From: CAZBBC01 sp964489835 | GTDB lineage: Bacteria > Calditrichota > Calditrichia > JAJRVZ01 | NCBI GenBank assembly: GCA_964489835.1 | Contig: CAZBBC010000084.1 | Span: 1 to 19,156, forward strand | DNA: 19,156 nucleotides | Direction: 5' to 3' | Shown: piece by piece, positions 7,341 through 15,508 of the stretch | Numbering within the stretch: the first letter of the stretch is position 1 | Layout of the letters: each line of letters opens with the position of its first letter | Notes under the pieces: model-generated | Database searches by the model: none | Seen by the model: only the letters and a program-made list of their open reading frames with translations | What the model was told of the DNA's origin: nothing | Position numbers and translations under genes: made by a program

Positions 7341-8324
7341 ATGTGGATCGCTATAGGATTGTTTGCCGTTATACTCCTTTTTCTCTTTTTTGAATATCGA
7401 ATCCGGCGGCCGGATGAAATCGTCATTTTTGAAGCGGATGGTATTATACGCAAAAGGAAAGGGCGTTTTTATCCCCGACACTTTAGCCTGGCTGTTTCCG
7501 GTACGATTCATTCAGCCACTCTTAAAATTGAAGCGGAAGCCAAGGGAAAAATCCCTATACACGTTGGTATTGTTGCCGCTGTCGCTGCCTCGGTTAACCA
7601 CCTGCATAACCTTATAAGAGTTGGTGGTTGGCGCAAGGATACGGTCGGTTATGCCAGTAAGGAATTTGAAAATTTAATACAAATCAGCGTCCGGGAATTC
7701 ACCGAGAAACATGAAATCGAAGAGCTCTCATCCGACGATCTTTCGTCCCATCTGTATAAAAAAATAGGGAATACGATTGAATCATTAGGACTCGACGTGA
7801 TATCTCTGAATGTAAATGCCATCGATCCCGTAGACGAAAAAATTGCCGAAGCGATGCATCAGCAAGAAACGGCAAGAATTATTGAAGAGACCGAAAAAGC
7901 AAACCAGAAGGCCCGGGTTGCAGCAACCAAAGCAAAACTTTCCGCGGATGAACAAATCGCCTCCGGAGAGCATGACCTGGAACTGAAAAAATATAAGTTG
8001 AAAAAAATTGCCCTGGATGAAGAATCAAAAATTGCCAATCTACGGGTAAAAGAAGAACTGGAACGGCGTAAACTGCAACTGGAATTTGACCGTAAGGAAA
8101 TTGACCTGATCCGAAATAATCCGGAATTGTTAATCCTTACGCCTCAGGCAGCGCGTCTGGCGGAGGCCAGTCAAAATCTTCGCAATGCCCGGACCGTAGT
8201 AAATCTTTCCGGAAACGAGGGCATTCAGGGATCGCAACTTATAAATATGTTCCAGTTATTTCTGCAAAACCTGGTGAATGCAACGTCGAAGGACTCCGGT
8301 AAGAAGAAAAAAGCAGATCAATAA
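7341..8324 (+). CDS. SPFH/band-7 (stomatin/prohibitin-like) membrane protein
   Basis: I place the start at ATG 7341 because AAAGGAGG lies 6-7 nt upstream and the protein then opens with its membrane anchor (MWIAIGLFAVILLFLFFEY). A GTG 33 nt upstream would put that ribosome site inside the gene. After the anchor comes a band-7 domain (about residues 20-170), ending in the typical GLDVISLNVNAIDP and DEKIAEAMHQQETA segments. A long charged coiled coil follows (about 165-265, Ala/Glu/Lys-rich). The tail is basic (KDSGKKKKADQ). Proteins of this family form large rings on the membrane and organise lipid domains or protease partners. It is 327 aa and monocistronic as far as can be seen. No NfeD-type protease partner lies beside it. 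Confidence 0.85.
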   Translation: MWIAIGLFAVILLFLFFEYRIRRPDEIVIFEADGIIRKRKGRFYPRHFSLAVSGTIHSATLKIEAEAKGKIPIHVGIVAAVAASVNHLHNLIRVGGWRKDTVGYASKEFENLIQISVREFTEKHEIEELSSDDLSSHLYKKIGNTIESLGLDVISLNVNAIDPVDEKIAEAMHQQETARIIEETEKANQKARVAATKAKLSADEQIASGEHDLELKKYKLKKIALDEESKIANLRVKEELERRKLQLEFDRKEIDLIRNNPELLILTPQAARLAEASQNLRNARTVVNLSGNEGIQGSQLINMFQLFLQNLVNATSKDSGKKKKADQ

Positions 8325-8340
8325 CATTCTATTAGAAGAT

Positions 8341-8388
8341 TATATTAGCCTGGTGTATTCATACCGCAGCGATGCTGTAATCAAAAAA
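8341..8388. repeat. GCAGC-hairpin repeat, copy A
   Basis: This block (tatattagcctggtgtattc, then ataccgcagcgatgctgtaa) matches the block at 18981-19029 over most of its length. It contains a degenerate GCAGC/GCTG(T) hairpin. It lies just after the SPFH gene, as copy C lies just after the cytidylyltransferase gene. Confidence 0.55.
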
Positions 8389-8410
8389 GATTTTGTCCAC
8401 GAATTATCAC

Positions 8411-8462
8411 GCCGAAAGGCGGATCCGCCTATCCCGTGTAACGGGATATACAACATGGCGGA
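8411..8462. repeat. compact multi-hairpin palindromic element
   Basis: This stretch folds almost completely. It contains GCC-gaaa-GGC (8411-8420), the 14-bp palindrome AGGCGGATCCGCCT (8417-8430), TATCCCGT-gta-ACGGGATA (8430-8448) and an outer pair TCCGCC/GGCGGA (8424-8429 with 8457-8462). It is GC-rich inside AT-rich DNA. It appears inserted in a run of CACGAATT-type repeats that resumes at 8463, so it looks like a small mobile palindromic unit. Confidence 0.65.
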
Positions 8463-8582
8463 CACGAATTTTCACGAATTGAAAAATGTACTATAAAAAA
8501 ATCTCTGCGGTCTCTGCATTAAATGAATATATTCAGTTTGCAAAAATTTTGCTAAAAAAAACAAAGTTTTTGGCTACAATAG

Positions 8583-8610
8583 CATAGCGCAGCATATTGC
8601 TGCAATCAAA
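8583..8610. repeat. GCAGC-hairpin repeat, copy B
   Basis: The sequence catagcgcagcatattgctg (8583-8602) carries the hairpin GCAGC-atatt-GCTGC (8589-8603). It shares catagcgcagc...gctgcaa.caaa with copy C at 18999-19024. Confidence 0.55.
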
Positions 8611-8716
8611 TATCAAATGACAAATTCCAAATAATAACCAAATTTTAAATTACCAATGACCCAAACTTAATGGATTGATTATTTGAAATTGTGATTTGGA
8701 ATTTATTTGATATTTG
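8607..8716. repeat. 110-bp palindromic (MITE-like) element with 12-bp inverted ends
   Basis: CAAATATCAAAT (8607-8618) is the exact reverse complement of ATTTGATATTTG (8705-8716). A second inverted pair, AAATTCCAAAT (8622-8632) with ATTTGGAATTT (8694-8704), lies just inside. The centre is AT-rich and non-coding. The element ends about 50 bp before the true start of the aminotransferase-PEPC gene and creates a false upstream extension of that frame. Confidence 0.65.
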
Positions 8717-8763
8717 TGATTTGTTATTTGGTATTTTCAAAATCTTTTATATTGGGGTATTTT

Positions 8764-11700
8764 TTGGGAGCAGAAAAATTAAATAGTCCGGATTATTTTG
8801 AATTACGTCCGCTAAAAACAGCAAAGGTTTCAGAGATCAGTGAAGCAACTGCTGCTGCTTCTGTTGCACCCGAAGAACGCTTAAATTTTCATATCGGTAA
8901 TCCCGTCCAGGATAAAAGATTATATCAGAATTATTTTCGTCTAACCACTGGTATTGAGTCCCACATACTTCATTCGGATGATCCTTCAAAAATCGAACAT
9001 TTAAATGACCGGGGCTGGCAGGAGGATCAAACCGGCAGTATTCTGTTTCTCGAAAATACGATTAAGAAAAGTGCACCATATCTACCCCGGGGAGGATATC
9101 ATTGTAAATTCCCTGGTCCGCTCATTGAGCATATTAATCAGTGGCTCTCCGACGGTCAGACCGAACCCTTGACCTATAACTTCGGAAAAGTGTCTTCACA
9201 ACGGGAATGCATCCTTGCCAGCGGTGGTATCTGGGAATCTTTACGTGTATTGTTCCATGCCCTGTCAACCTATCTTGTCAGAACTCCGGTTGAAATTCTG
9301 CTCTATCATGTCGAACTACCGGCACATCTCCGGCAGTTTCCAAATCTGGCTTTTAGCGGTTTATATGATTCAGAGGAGACAGCTTATCAGAATATTTTGG
9401 ATCGTCTCAACCGGGAAACTTTATGTCCAACATTTTTAATCTTAGGTACGATTACATCAGAATCCATGCGCCGGAGACTGCGGCAACTGTCGCTTAAAAA
9501 GCCATTGTTTTTTATCGAAATAAACCAGGCGGAAAACCATCTGTCCTTTGCCCGCGAGGCAAAAATGGAAAACCGCGTCTTACGCATACTGACCGCCGGC
9601 GTCATGCGACCGGCTTATGAAAATATTTCTGTTGAATTTATTCTCGGTAATGCGGCATTTTTAAAAATAATAGAAACCAGCCAATTTGAATTAAAAGGGA
9701 CGCCCTCCGTTACCGAGATTGAGTTACTTACCCATTTATTAACAAATCAGCCTGATCCGGAGAAATCATCCTCACCTCCGGCGACTGACCGGATAGAAAA
9801 TAACTTCCCGAATCCGATACGGCAAAAAGATATTTATGATACATATTTGACCCACTCCTTCTCCACTATCGATCAAGTGGTTCAAAAGGTTCAGGACACC
9901 ACGGAAATTGTCTCCAATTGCCTGGGAACTCTGGAAAAGTATGAAAAATCAGCCAATGATAAGATTCAGACGATCGCCCAGTTCAGTTCAGGAAGCGCGG
10001 GCACACTGGCCGAAAAAAGTCCGGGAGAGATCGTTTACCTTTTTTTTGAAAATATAAACAACAGACCCTGGTTGACCGAATTATCCGGAAATTTTTTAGA
10101 AGCCTTTGCCAGGCAACATCCGGAGTATTTAAAGGATAATTTACAGGTAATCAGTGGGTCGGCAAGAACGGCGCTAAGTCTCCTCGGTTTTCATTGTGGT
10201 TTTAAGGAAGTCATTACCGCTGATCTGGGGTGGACCTATGAACATTGTTTTCCTCAAGTATCAGCTATTTCGTTGACAGAATCATTGACACTGGATAAAC
10301 AAGGCATCATCAAAGCCGTCGAAAAAAAACTGACCGCTCACGAAGACTGGAAAAAATACGGTGCCGTCATTCTGAATAATCCGCATAATGCCAGCGGCCA
10401 TGTGGTGGATGAGCAAGATCTCTCTTCTCTGCTCCTCTGGCTTCTGGAAAATAAAATATACGTCATCGACGATCTTTCCTATCAAAATGTTCTGCCGGAA
10501 GATTCTCTCAACGGGCCAAAAACTCTCCGCCAGTTAAGCAAGGAATTGATCAGGAACGGCTACCTTACCGCTTCCCGATTAAAATATCTGATCACGGTTC
10601 ATTCTCTGTCCAAGACTGATTGTTTTGCCGGTGCCCGTTTGGCGGTGATGGAAATTACTGATCCTGATCTTCATCATCGGTTTTATCAGGTAAACAGGAC
10701 TTTAAAGCCCAATGTCCTGTCCCTGCTCCTTGCCTATTTATTTTACCGAAATGATCCTATCGATGTTAATGGTTACTGGTTACTGCGGAACCGGATATTC
10801 TCAGAACGGATGCAGGCCCTCGAGAAAACATCCGTGGATTTGCCCGAAGAGAGAAATCCTTATGCGCTGACCATCCGCCGGCCGCAAGGCAGTATGTATC
10901 CCCAGTTGGTGATCAACAAATTGCCAAAAGGTCTCTCCCTCGACTGGCTCTCCTCAAATCTTGCCACACAGGGGATCGGGATGATACCGTTCTCTACTTT
11001 CGCCAGGACGGCAGAGGGTTTTGAAATTGCCCGAAAGTCTTTCCGCTTAACCTTAGGCGGAAGTGATAACGCCGCTGAACTTTCCCTAAAAACGCGACGC
11101 CTTTTCATTTCCCTGAATCACCTCATCGCAAATGAAGAAGCAAAGTATAATCTGCAAACCATTCATAAATCAAGTAAATCTCAAGTTTCACCCTTACATT
11201 TTCCTGACCTTACACGGCAATGGATCACTTTCGAGGAACAGGTACATACCTCATGTAAAAATTATTTGACTGAATATCTTAAAAAATTTTCCGTCAATCA
11301 AGATAGCCAAATCCACACGAATTTCTTTCAGAGGGAATATATCCCCTTCCGGTTATCCGTGCTCAGGCAACAGTTACAAAGCCGGTTGGATGAGGCCGGG
11401 GATATTCTGGAGATAGTTAATAGCAAAAAAAAGGTGATGTTGCTATCGATTCTGGATCAGGAATTTTATAAAGATAGTCCGGATGAACGCTCGCTCCGCT
11501 TTCGCCGGCGGCTTTTTGATCGTACCGTTCATCCAACCCAAATGTATGCCCTGAATGTCGATCTGGTATTCAGAGATATTATTCAGGAATTTATTACCAG
11601 CGGTTCTTTTTCATCTTCGTCAACCAAACGAATCTCAGAAAATTTAACCAGGGAATATTTTGGTCTGAATATTCCGGTTACATCAACCGATGAAGCCGAC

Positions 11701-11973
11701 GAGCTGGTCTGTGATCTGAGATCGTTCACAGCTGCTGAAAAGTACATTCAATGGAACTCTTCTGAAAGGATACCCCCACTTCTCTCGTTTTGGGGAGATT
11801 GGGATGGAAGCAATCGTCCTTCCGGTCAGGGTCATCGATTAGTAGCGGCATCGGTCTTGGAAAATGTAACCCAGATGGCTCACCTATTGACACTTCTCAG
11901 GAAGTATGAGCCGGGTTTGGACCTCGATGCAGATCTTCAGAAAGAAATAAATCAATTATCTCTTTCTTTCTAA
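8764..11973 (+). CDS. twin aminotransferase domains plus N-terminal part of a PEPC-like domain (5' part of a fusion)
   Basis: I start at TTG 8764 (GAEKLNSPDYFEL), with GGGG 7 nt upstream. The frame is open back to 8707, but that piece is read from a dispersed repeat. Residues about 35-370 resemble a type I aminotransferase but lack a recognisable PLP lysine (ILTAGVMRPAYENISVEF stands where SxSK is expected). Residues about 430-825 form a second, intact-looking aminotransferase: NPHNASG (539-545), DDLSY (569-573), PLP Lys617 in HSLSKTDCFAGARLAV, Arg625. Residues about 850-1069 look like the start of phosphoenolpyruvate carboxylase: TVHPTQ with His923 in the HPTE position, and FWGDWDG (1009-1015) where PEPC has GGDRDGN. 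The frame ends with TAA 33 nt before the N gap. The rest of PEPC lies beyond the gap. Confidence 0.75.
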   Translation: MGAEKLNSPDYFELRPLKTAKVSEISEATAAASVAPEERLNFHIGNPVQDKRLYQNYFRLTTGIESHILHSDDPSKIEHLNDRGWQEDQTGSILFLENTIKKSAPYLPRGGYHCKFPGPLIEHINQWLSDGQTEPLTYNFGKVSSQRECILASGGIWESLRVLFHALSTYLVRTPVEILLYHVELPAHLRQFPNLAFSGLYDSEETAYQNILDRLNRETLCPTFLILGTITSESMRRRLRQLSLKKPLFFIEINQAENHLSFAREAKMENRVLRILTAGVMRPAYENISVEFILGNAAFLKIIETSQFELKGTPSVTEIELLTHLLTNQPDPEKSSSPPATDRIENNFPNPIRQKDIYDTYLTHSFSTIDQVVQKVQDTTEIVSNCLGTLEKYEKSANDKIQTIAQFSSGSAGTLAEKSPGEIVYLFFENINNRPWLTELSGNFLEAFARQHPEYLKDNLQVISGSARTALSLLGFHCGFKEVITADLGWTYEHCFPQVSAISLTESLTLDKQGIIKAVEKKLTAHEDWKKYGAVILNNPHNASGHVVDEQDLSSLLLWLLENKIYVIDDLSYQNVLPEDSLNGPKTLRQLSKELIRNGYLTASRLKYLITVHSLSKTDCFAGARLAVMEITDPDLHHRFYQVNRTLKPNVLSLLLAYLFYRNDPIDVNGYWLLRNRIFSERMQALEKTSVDLPEERNPYALTIRRPQGSMYPQLVINKLPKGLSLDWLSSNLATQGIGMIPFSTFARTAEGFEIARKSFRLTLGGSDNAAELSLKTRRLFISLNHLIANEEAKYNLQTIHKSSKSQVSPLHFPDLTRQWITFEEQVHTSCKNYLTEYLKKFSVNQDSQIHTNFFQREYIPFRLSVLRQQLQSRLDEAGDILEIVNSKKKVMLLSILDQEFYKDSPDERSLRFRRRLFDRTVHPTQMYALNVDLVFRDIIQEFITSGSFSSSSTKRISENLTREYFGLNIPVTSTDEADELVCDLRSFTAAEKYIQWNSSERIPPLLSFWGDWDGSNRPSGQGHRLVAASVLENVTQMAHLLTLLRKYEPGLDLDADLQKEINQLSLSF

Positions 11974-12006
11974 AGTTCTCAGAATTCCTTCGATACCCCC
12001 AGCTTT

Positions 12007-12016
12007 NNNNNNNNNN
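12007..12016. other. assembly gap (10 N)
   Basis: Ten undetermined bases join two contig ends inside what looks like a single fusion gene. The true gap length is unknown, so the frame relation between the two sides has no meaning. Sequence beside the gap, including the TAA at 11971-11973, may be unreliable. The frame after that TAA stays open (11 codons) up to the gap. Confidence 0.98.
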
Positions 12017-12031
12017 CATGTCCCATTTACT

Positions 12032-14473
12032 ATGATTATCCAGCTGTTCTTTTGGAGATTACTAAATAATATTACCCGGCTGACGAACCAACTGGAAAAG
12101 CGTTACCAGGGTTTTATACCACTGGAATTATCATATAGTAAGTTCAGAAAAGCGGCGATGCGGATGCATCTGTTTAAAGATCCGCTGACCGCCCTTTGGC
12201 AGCATAATGACCGCCTGGAAAAACGAATGCTCCATATGCGCCTTCAAAGACAGGCCTCACTGGAATATTATTTCTCTCTTAATAAAAAACTAAGAAAGAC
12301 TTTGCATCAGCTTCTTCCAAAGGTTGAAGAACTGTTCAGGCATCCGGAGGTCGCCATCCTATTTGGCAACTATCGTGACCTGCTTAAACGATTTGTTTTG
12401 ACGCCGCGTATTCATCAGCGAATCATCACCTCCGATGATCCCTTTACTATCGATACAACCGTTCATAATATCATGGAAATTAATGAGTTATCAGGGAAGT
12501 TCGGGAATCCGGGCATGGTCATGGGTTTGCAGGTAAGTATGTCTACAGAACCGGAAGCTTTTATCACGCTTGACAGAAAATTGAACGCCCGGCGTGAGCA
12601 GGTTTTAAGAGATAATCCCAATAGTGTGATCCCCTCCATATGGATAATACCACTTTTTGAAAATGTCCAATCGATTGAAAATCTTAAGGGATACCTGGAT
12701 AAAATCTGGTCATATGCGACGCAAAGCCGGAAGATCGATCAGTCGCGCGAAGAGCGGTTTACTGAAATGATCTGTGAGATCTTTATCGCCGGCTCAGATC
12801 TTAGTCAGCAGATTGGTCAGGCAGCCGCTGCATCACTCTATGGGCAGGCAAAATCCACCACCATGCGCTGGCTCGCAGAGCGTGGTCTTGTTGAAAAGGT
12901 GCGAATGAAGTTCGGTAGTGGGGAGTCCATGCAACGTCAGGGTGGATTTTACGATCTTGACAGTGAACGCCCGCTGTTTATTCGATCAACGGCAAATAAA
13001 AAAAGAATGAACAAAAATCTCGAAGATTCAACCCAGAGGAGTACTGAATTCGCCAAAAGTCCTTTAAGAGGAGTGTTAACATCCGGTGATCTGCGTACCT
13101 TTCAAAGTGCTATTTCAGAAAAACTCAGATTTTTATCTGTTGAGGAGCGGGCTAACTTATTCTATCACATGATGAAGGCACAGAGATTTCATGATAGTGA
13201 ACTGGCCCGTATATCCGAACCATTACTGGAAACAAGGCTGCAGTTTAAAAACCGTGGATTTCAGGCGTTGGATTCGTTTATACGCGGTAACCAGGACCAG
13301 ATTTACGATGAATTCCTCTCCTTAATAACCAATAATTTCCGGCAAATACTCTACGGACATGAAGATGATGTCGTCGGGATTCATGTAATTTCGCATTTTA
13401 TCTCCCGTTCCCTGCCGGAATTAAGAGATCGTCCCACCGTACGACCAAGCCGTGATATGGGAAAGGCCCGGGGACAGCAAATTATTGAACGGGTGGCGCA
13501 AACACTGCCTCTCTGCAAACACGGGAGCATGCTGCGAGCGATCGGACACAACCGTGCCCAAACGATGGTATTGGGTGTAAATCAGTTAACTACCGGTCTG
13601 TTCCGTGCCTTAAATGCATTTGCCAGCCATCAGGCAGGTACAGGGGACACCTCTTCTTTGATCAGTAATCGCATCCTACCGCATTTACCAGTAAGAGAAA
13701 TTCTGCAGTCTTTATTCCTATATCATGATCCGACACTGGAATATGTAAGAAAGATGGAAAGAGCATTTCCCGCCGGGAATTCCTCCTTTTTATATATTCA
13801 GGAAGATCTGGATTCAATACCCCTATTCATTGGATTGCTTCAGAAAGAATATATACGAAGATTCGGATTGGATACTAACGACTTTTTCACCGGGAATGTC
13901 TTTAACCCGGATTTACTACCTGTCATACGTCCGGAGATCGCCATTCTGCTTCAGAAAGATATTTTTAATACCAATTTTGAATTATTTTTTTCGAAGATCG
14001 AAGGAAATATTGAGGAAAACTGGCGAAATGATATTCAAAAATTGCTCAAGATCCCGGATCAAATTAAATATTGGCGTAAAATGATATGGCAGTCAATTCA
14101 ACAACCTCTTTATAGTCAAGTAAACAGTTTTGTCGAATTGGCCCTGGCGATACACACCATATCATCCGTCTCCCGTCAATCCCAGCAGCCGATCACAAAA
14201 GATCTAACCGAAGTGCTTCGATTGGGAAGTCATGTCGCCCGTCTCCTGCGCAGCACCGGAGATGATTCCATGCGTCAATTCCTTACGGACGTCGTTCAAC
14301 TTCTTACACAAATACCGGGAACAATGACAGAAATACCGGTGGACATTATCAGAGCATTGAGAGACGTGGAGCGAATCGTCCAGATCGAGGAACAGTTGTT
14401 ATCAAGCAAGGAACAGGATCTGGTTCGTTTTTACTTACTACAAATTGCCCGCTTAAGCGGGGAAAATGGTTGA
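12032..14473 (+). CDS. PEPC-like domain, C-terminal part of the aminotransferase-PEPC fusion
   Basis: The first ATG after the gap gives 813 residues, but the frame is open back into the gap, so this is probably not the true N-terminus. Segments match phosphoenolpyruvate carboxylase in order: WIIPLFENVQSIENLKGYL (204-222, PEPC 'PLFET..DL'); EIFIAGSDLSQQIGQAAAAS (249-268, PEPC 'GYSDSAKDAG..AA'); KFGSGESMQRQGG (293-305, PEPC 'HGRGG..GRGG' or the archaeal-type 'GxGSxPFRGG'); and RPTVRPS...LRAIGHNRAQ (468-510, PEPC 'SRPAKR...LRAIPWIFAW'). By eye, the Asp of GSD and Arg302 are kept, while a PEP-binding Arg of the RGG loop (now Ser), a Lys (now Gln259) and the loop His (now Phe) are replaced. It may therefore be a changed or inactive carboxylase. 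A strong terminator follows 10 nt after the stop. Confidence 0.65.
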   Translation: MIIQLFFWRLLNNITRLTNQLEKRYQGFIPLELSYSKFRKAAMRMHLFKDPLTALWQHNDRLEKRMLHMRLQRQASLEYYFSLNKKLRKTLHQLLPKVEELFRHPEVAILFGNYRDLLKRFVLTPRIHQRIITSDDPFTIDTTVHNIMEINELSGKFGNPGMVMGLQVSMSTEPEAFITLDRKLNARREQVLRDNPNSVIPSIWIIPLFENVQSIENLKGYLDKIWSYATQSRKIDQSREERFTEMICEIFIAGSDLSQQIGQAAAASLYGQAKSTTMRWLAERGLVEKVRMKFGSGESMQRQGGFYDLDSERPLFIRSTANKKRMNKNLEDSTQRSTEFAKSPLRGVLTSGDLRTFQSAISEKLRFLSVEERANLFYHMMKAQRFHDSELARISEPLLETRLQFKNRGFQALDSFIRGNQDQIYDEFLSLITNNFRQILYGHEDDVVGIHVISHFISRSLPELRDRPTVRPSRDMGKARGQQIIERVAQTLPLCKHGSMLRAIGHNRAQTMVLGVNQLTTGLFRALNAFASHQAGTGDTSSLISNRILPHLPVREILQSLFLYHDPTLEYVRKMERAFPAGNSSFLYIQEDLDSIPLFIGLLQKEYIRRFGLDTNDFFTGNVFNPDLLPVIRPEIAILLQKDIFNTNFELFFSKIEGNIEENWRNDIQKLLKIPDQIKYWRKMIWQSIQQPLYSQVNSFVELALAIHTISSVSRQSQQPITKDLTEVLRLGSHVARLLRSTGDDSMRQFLTDVVQLLTQIPGTMTEIPVDIIRALRDVERIVQIEEQLLSSKEQDLVRFYLLQIARLSGENG

Positions 14474-14483
14474 TCTCAATTAT

Positions 14484-14535
14484 AATAAAAACAATAGTCA
14501 CCCGCTGAAAAACACGGGTGACTATTGTTTTTATT
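14484..14535. terminator. strong bidirectional terminator
   Basis: Arms 14484-14504 and 14515-14535 are perfectly complementary over 21 bp (core CAATAGTCACCCG / CGGGTGACTATTG), around a 10-nt loop, with A and T runs at the outer ends. It separates the fusion gene (plus strand) from the convergent outer-membrane protein gene (minus strand). Confidence 0.92.
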
Positions 14536-14557
14536 CCATATCTTAAAAGACTGTTTT

Positions 14558-15097
14558 CTAAATCCCAAATCCAAAACCGACACGGGCGCCGAAATATGAG
14601 AAATCTTTTATATACATATAGTAAACGGCCAGATCAAGCGGGCCAAGTTCAATGCCCACCGATGGGGAAAGGCTGAATCGTGTCTCGCTTTCCGATACGG
14701 CTACAACGGTATTTCCAAGCCCGGAAGCATCTACATCCACGGTAAAATTATGAACGCCTGCTTCTGCACCCACATAGACCGAAGGACCAACCGGCAGACC
14801 AAAATTCCAGCGAAGACCAGCCATAATGGGAATCGCTTTTGTATGTGCGGTGAATTCATTGCCAAATAGCTCATACGTATATTCACCAAAATCCATATAT
14901 CCGGCTCTTGCCGTAACCGTCAGAACCATCAGGTCAAACACACCATAGGCATGAACACCCCATCCGGTACTACCGGTAACATCTGCCCAATCACCAGTAG
15001 GCTTGGCAAGATCACCGGCAACGCCTATCTTGAAACCCTGGGCATTAACAATGCCGCCGAATGAAAGAATAAGTAGAACAATAAGAATCTTCTTCAT
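14558..15097 (-). CDS. small outer-membrane beta-barrel protein, 179 aa
   Basis: The start is well supported by AAGGAGGAG 6-8 nt before the ATG. A signal peptide (MKKILIVLLILSFGGIVNAQ) is followed by GFKIGVAGDLAKPTGDWADV and then alternating hydrophobic and Gly/aromatic strands (FDLMVLTVTARAGYMDFG, YVGAEAGVHNF, LDLAVYYMYIKDF). It ends in the strand SYFGARVGFGFGI. This is the layout of an eight-stranded OmpA/OmpX-like barrel of about 160 mature residues. Function cannot be read from sequence; such proteins are porin-like or structural. It is monocistronic and shares the terminator at 14484-14535. Confidence 0.85.
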   Translation of the reverse strand: MKKILIVLLILSFGGIVNAQGFKIGVAGDLAKPTGDWADVTGSTGWGVHAYGVFDLMVLTVTARAGYMDFGEYTYELFGNEFTAHTKAIPIMAGLRWNFGLPVGPSVYVGAEAGVHNFTVDVDASGLGNTVVAVSESETRFSLSPSVGIELGPLDLAVYYMYIKDFSYFGARVGFGFGI

Positions 15098-15508
15098 TGG
15101 AACTCCTCCTTAACTCAATTAATTAGTTATTATTTTCTTTATCGGTTAATTTTCCTTTTTTATTAGTTCTTATCAATAAATTAATGAATGGCGCCTTTAC
15201 TTCGTAAAAATGGATATAAAATCAACAATTACAGATATTGCTTTCCGTCCTGCCGGATCATTTAGACGATTAGTAGAGACGTAGCACGCTACGTCTCTAC
15301 CTGAGATAATACATATTGAAAAATCCAATCCGGTGAATAACGAATATACCATGGATGGCTTGCATATACCAGACGCATGCTGTAACTTTTAATAATCTGA
15401 ATATGAATTAAATTATGCAATATCAATTCAGAACAAAATTTTCCAGCCTATTCTTCAAATGGTGAGGAATCCCGGCTTAACAAATTTTTCAGAATTAAAG
15501 TTATATAC
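15098..15508. other. divergent intergenic region
   Basis: No gene is visible. The region must hold the promoters of the minus-strand barrel protein and the plus-strand exporter cluster, but I find no convincing -35/-10 pair. It contains the palindrome at 15273-15300. Confidence 0.5.
15273..15300. repeat. 28-bp palindromic intergenic repeat
   Basis: GTAGAGACGTAGC (15273-15285) and GCTACGTCTCTAC (15288-15300) are exact reverse complements separated by 2 bp. Palindromes of this kind (gtagagacg...cgtctctac) are frequent as small dispersed repeats in several bacterial groups. There is no T run, so it is unlikely to be a terminator. Confidence 0.7.

Noticed and set aside
8278..8496. 72-aa plus-strand frame after the SPFH gene
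   Set aside because: It overlaps the end of the SPFH gene in another frame and then translates dispersed repeats and palindromes.
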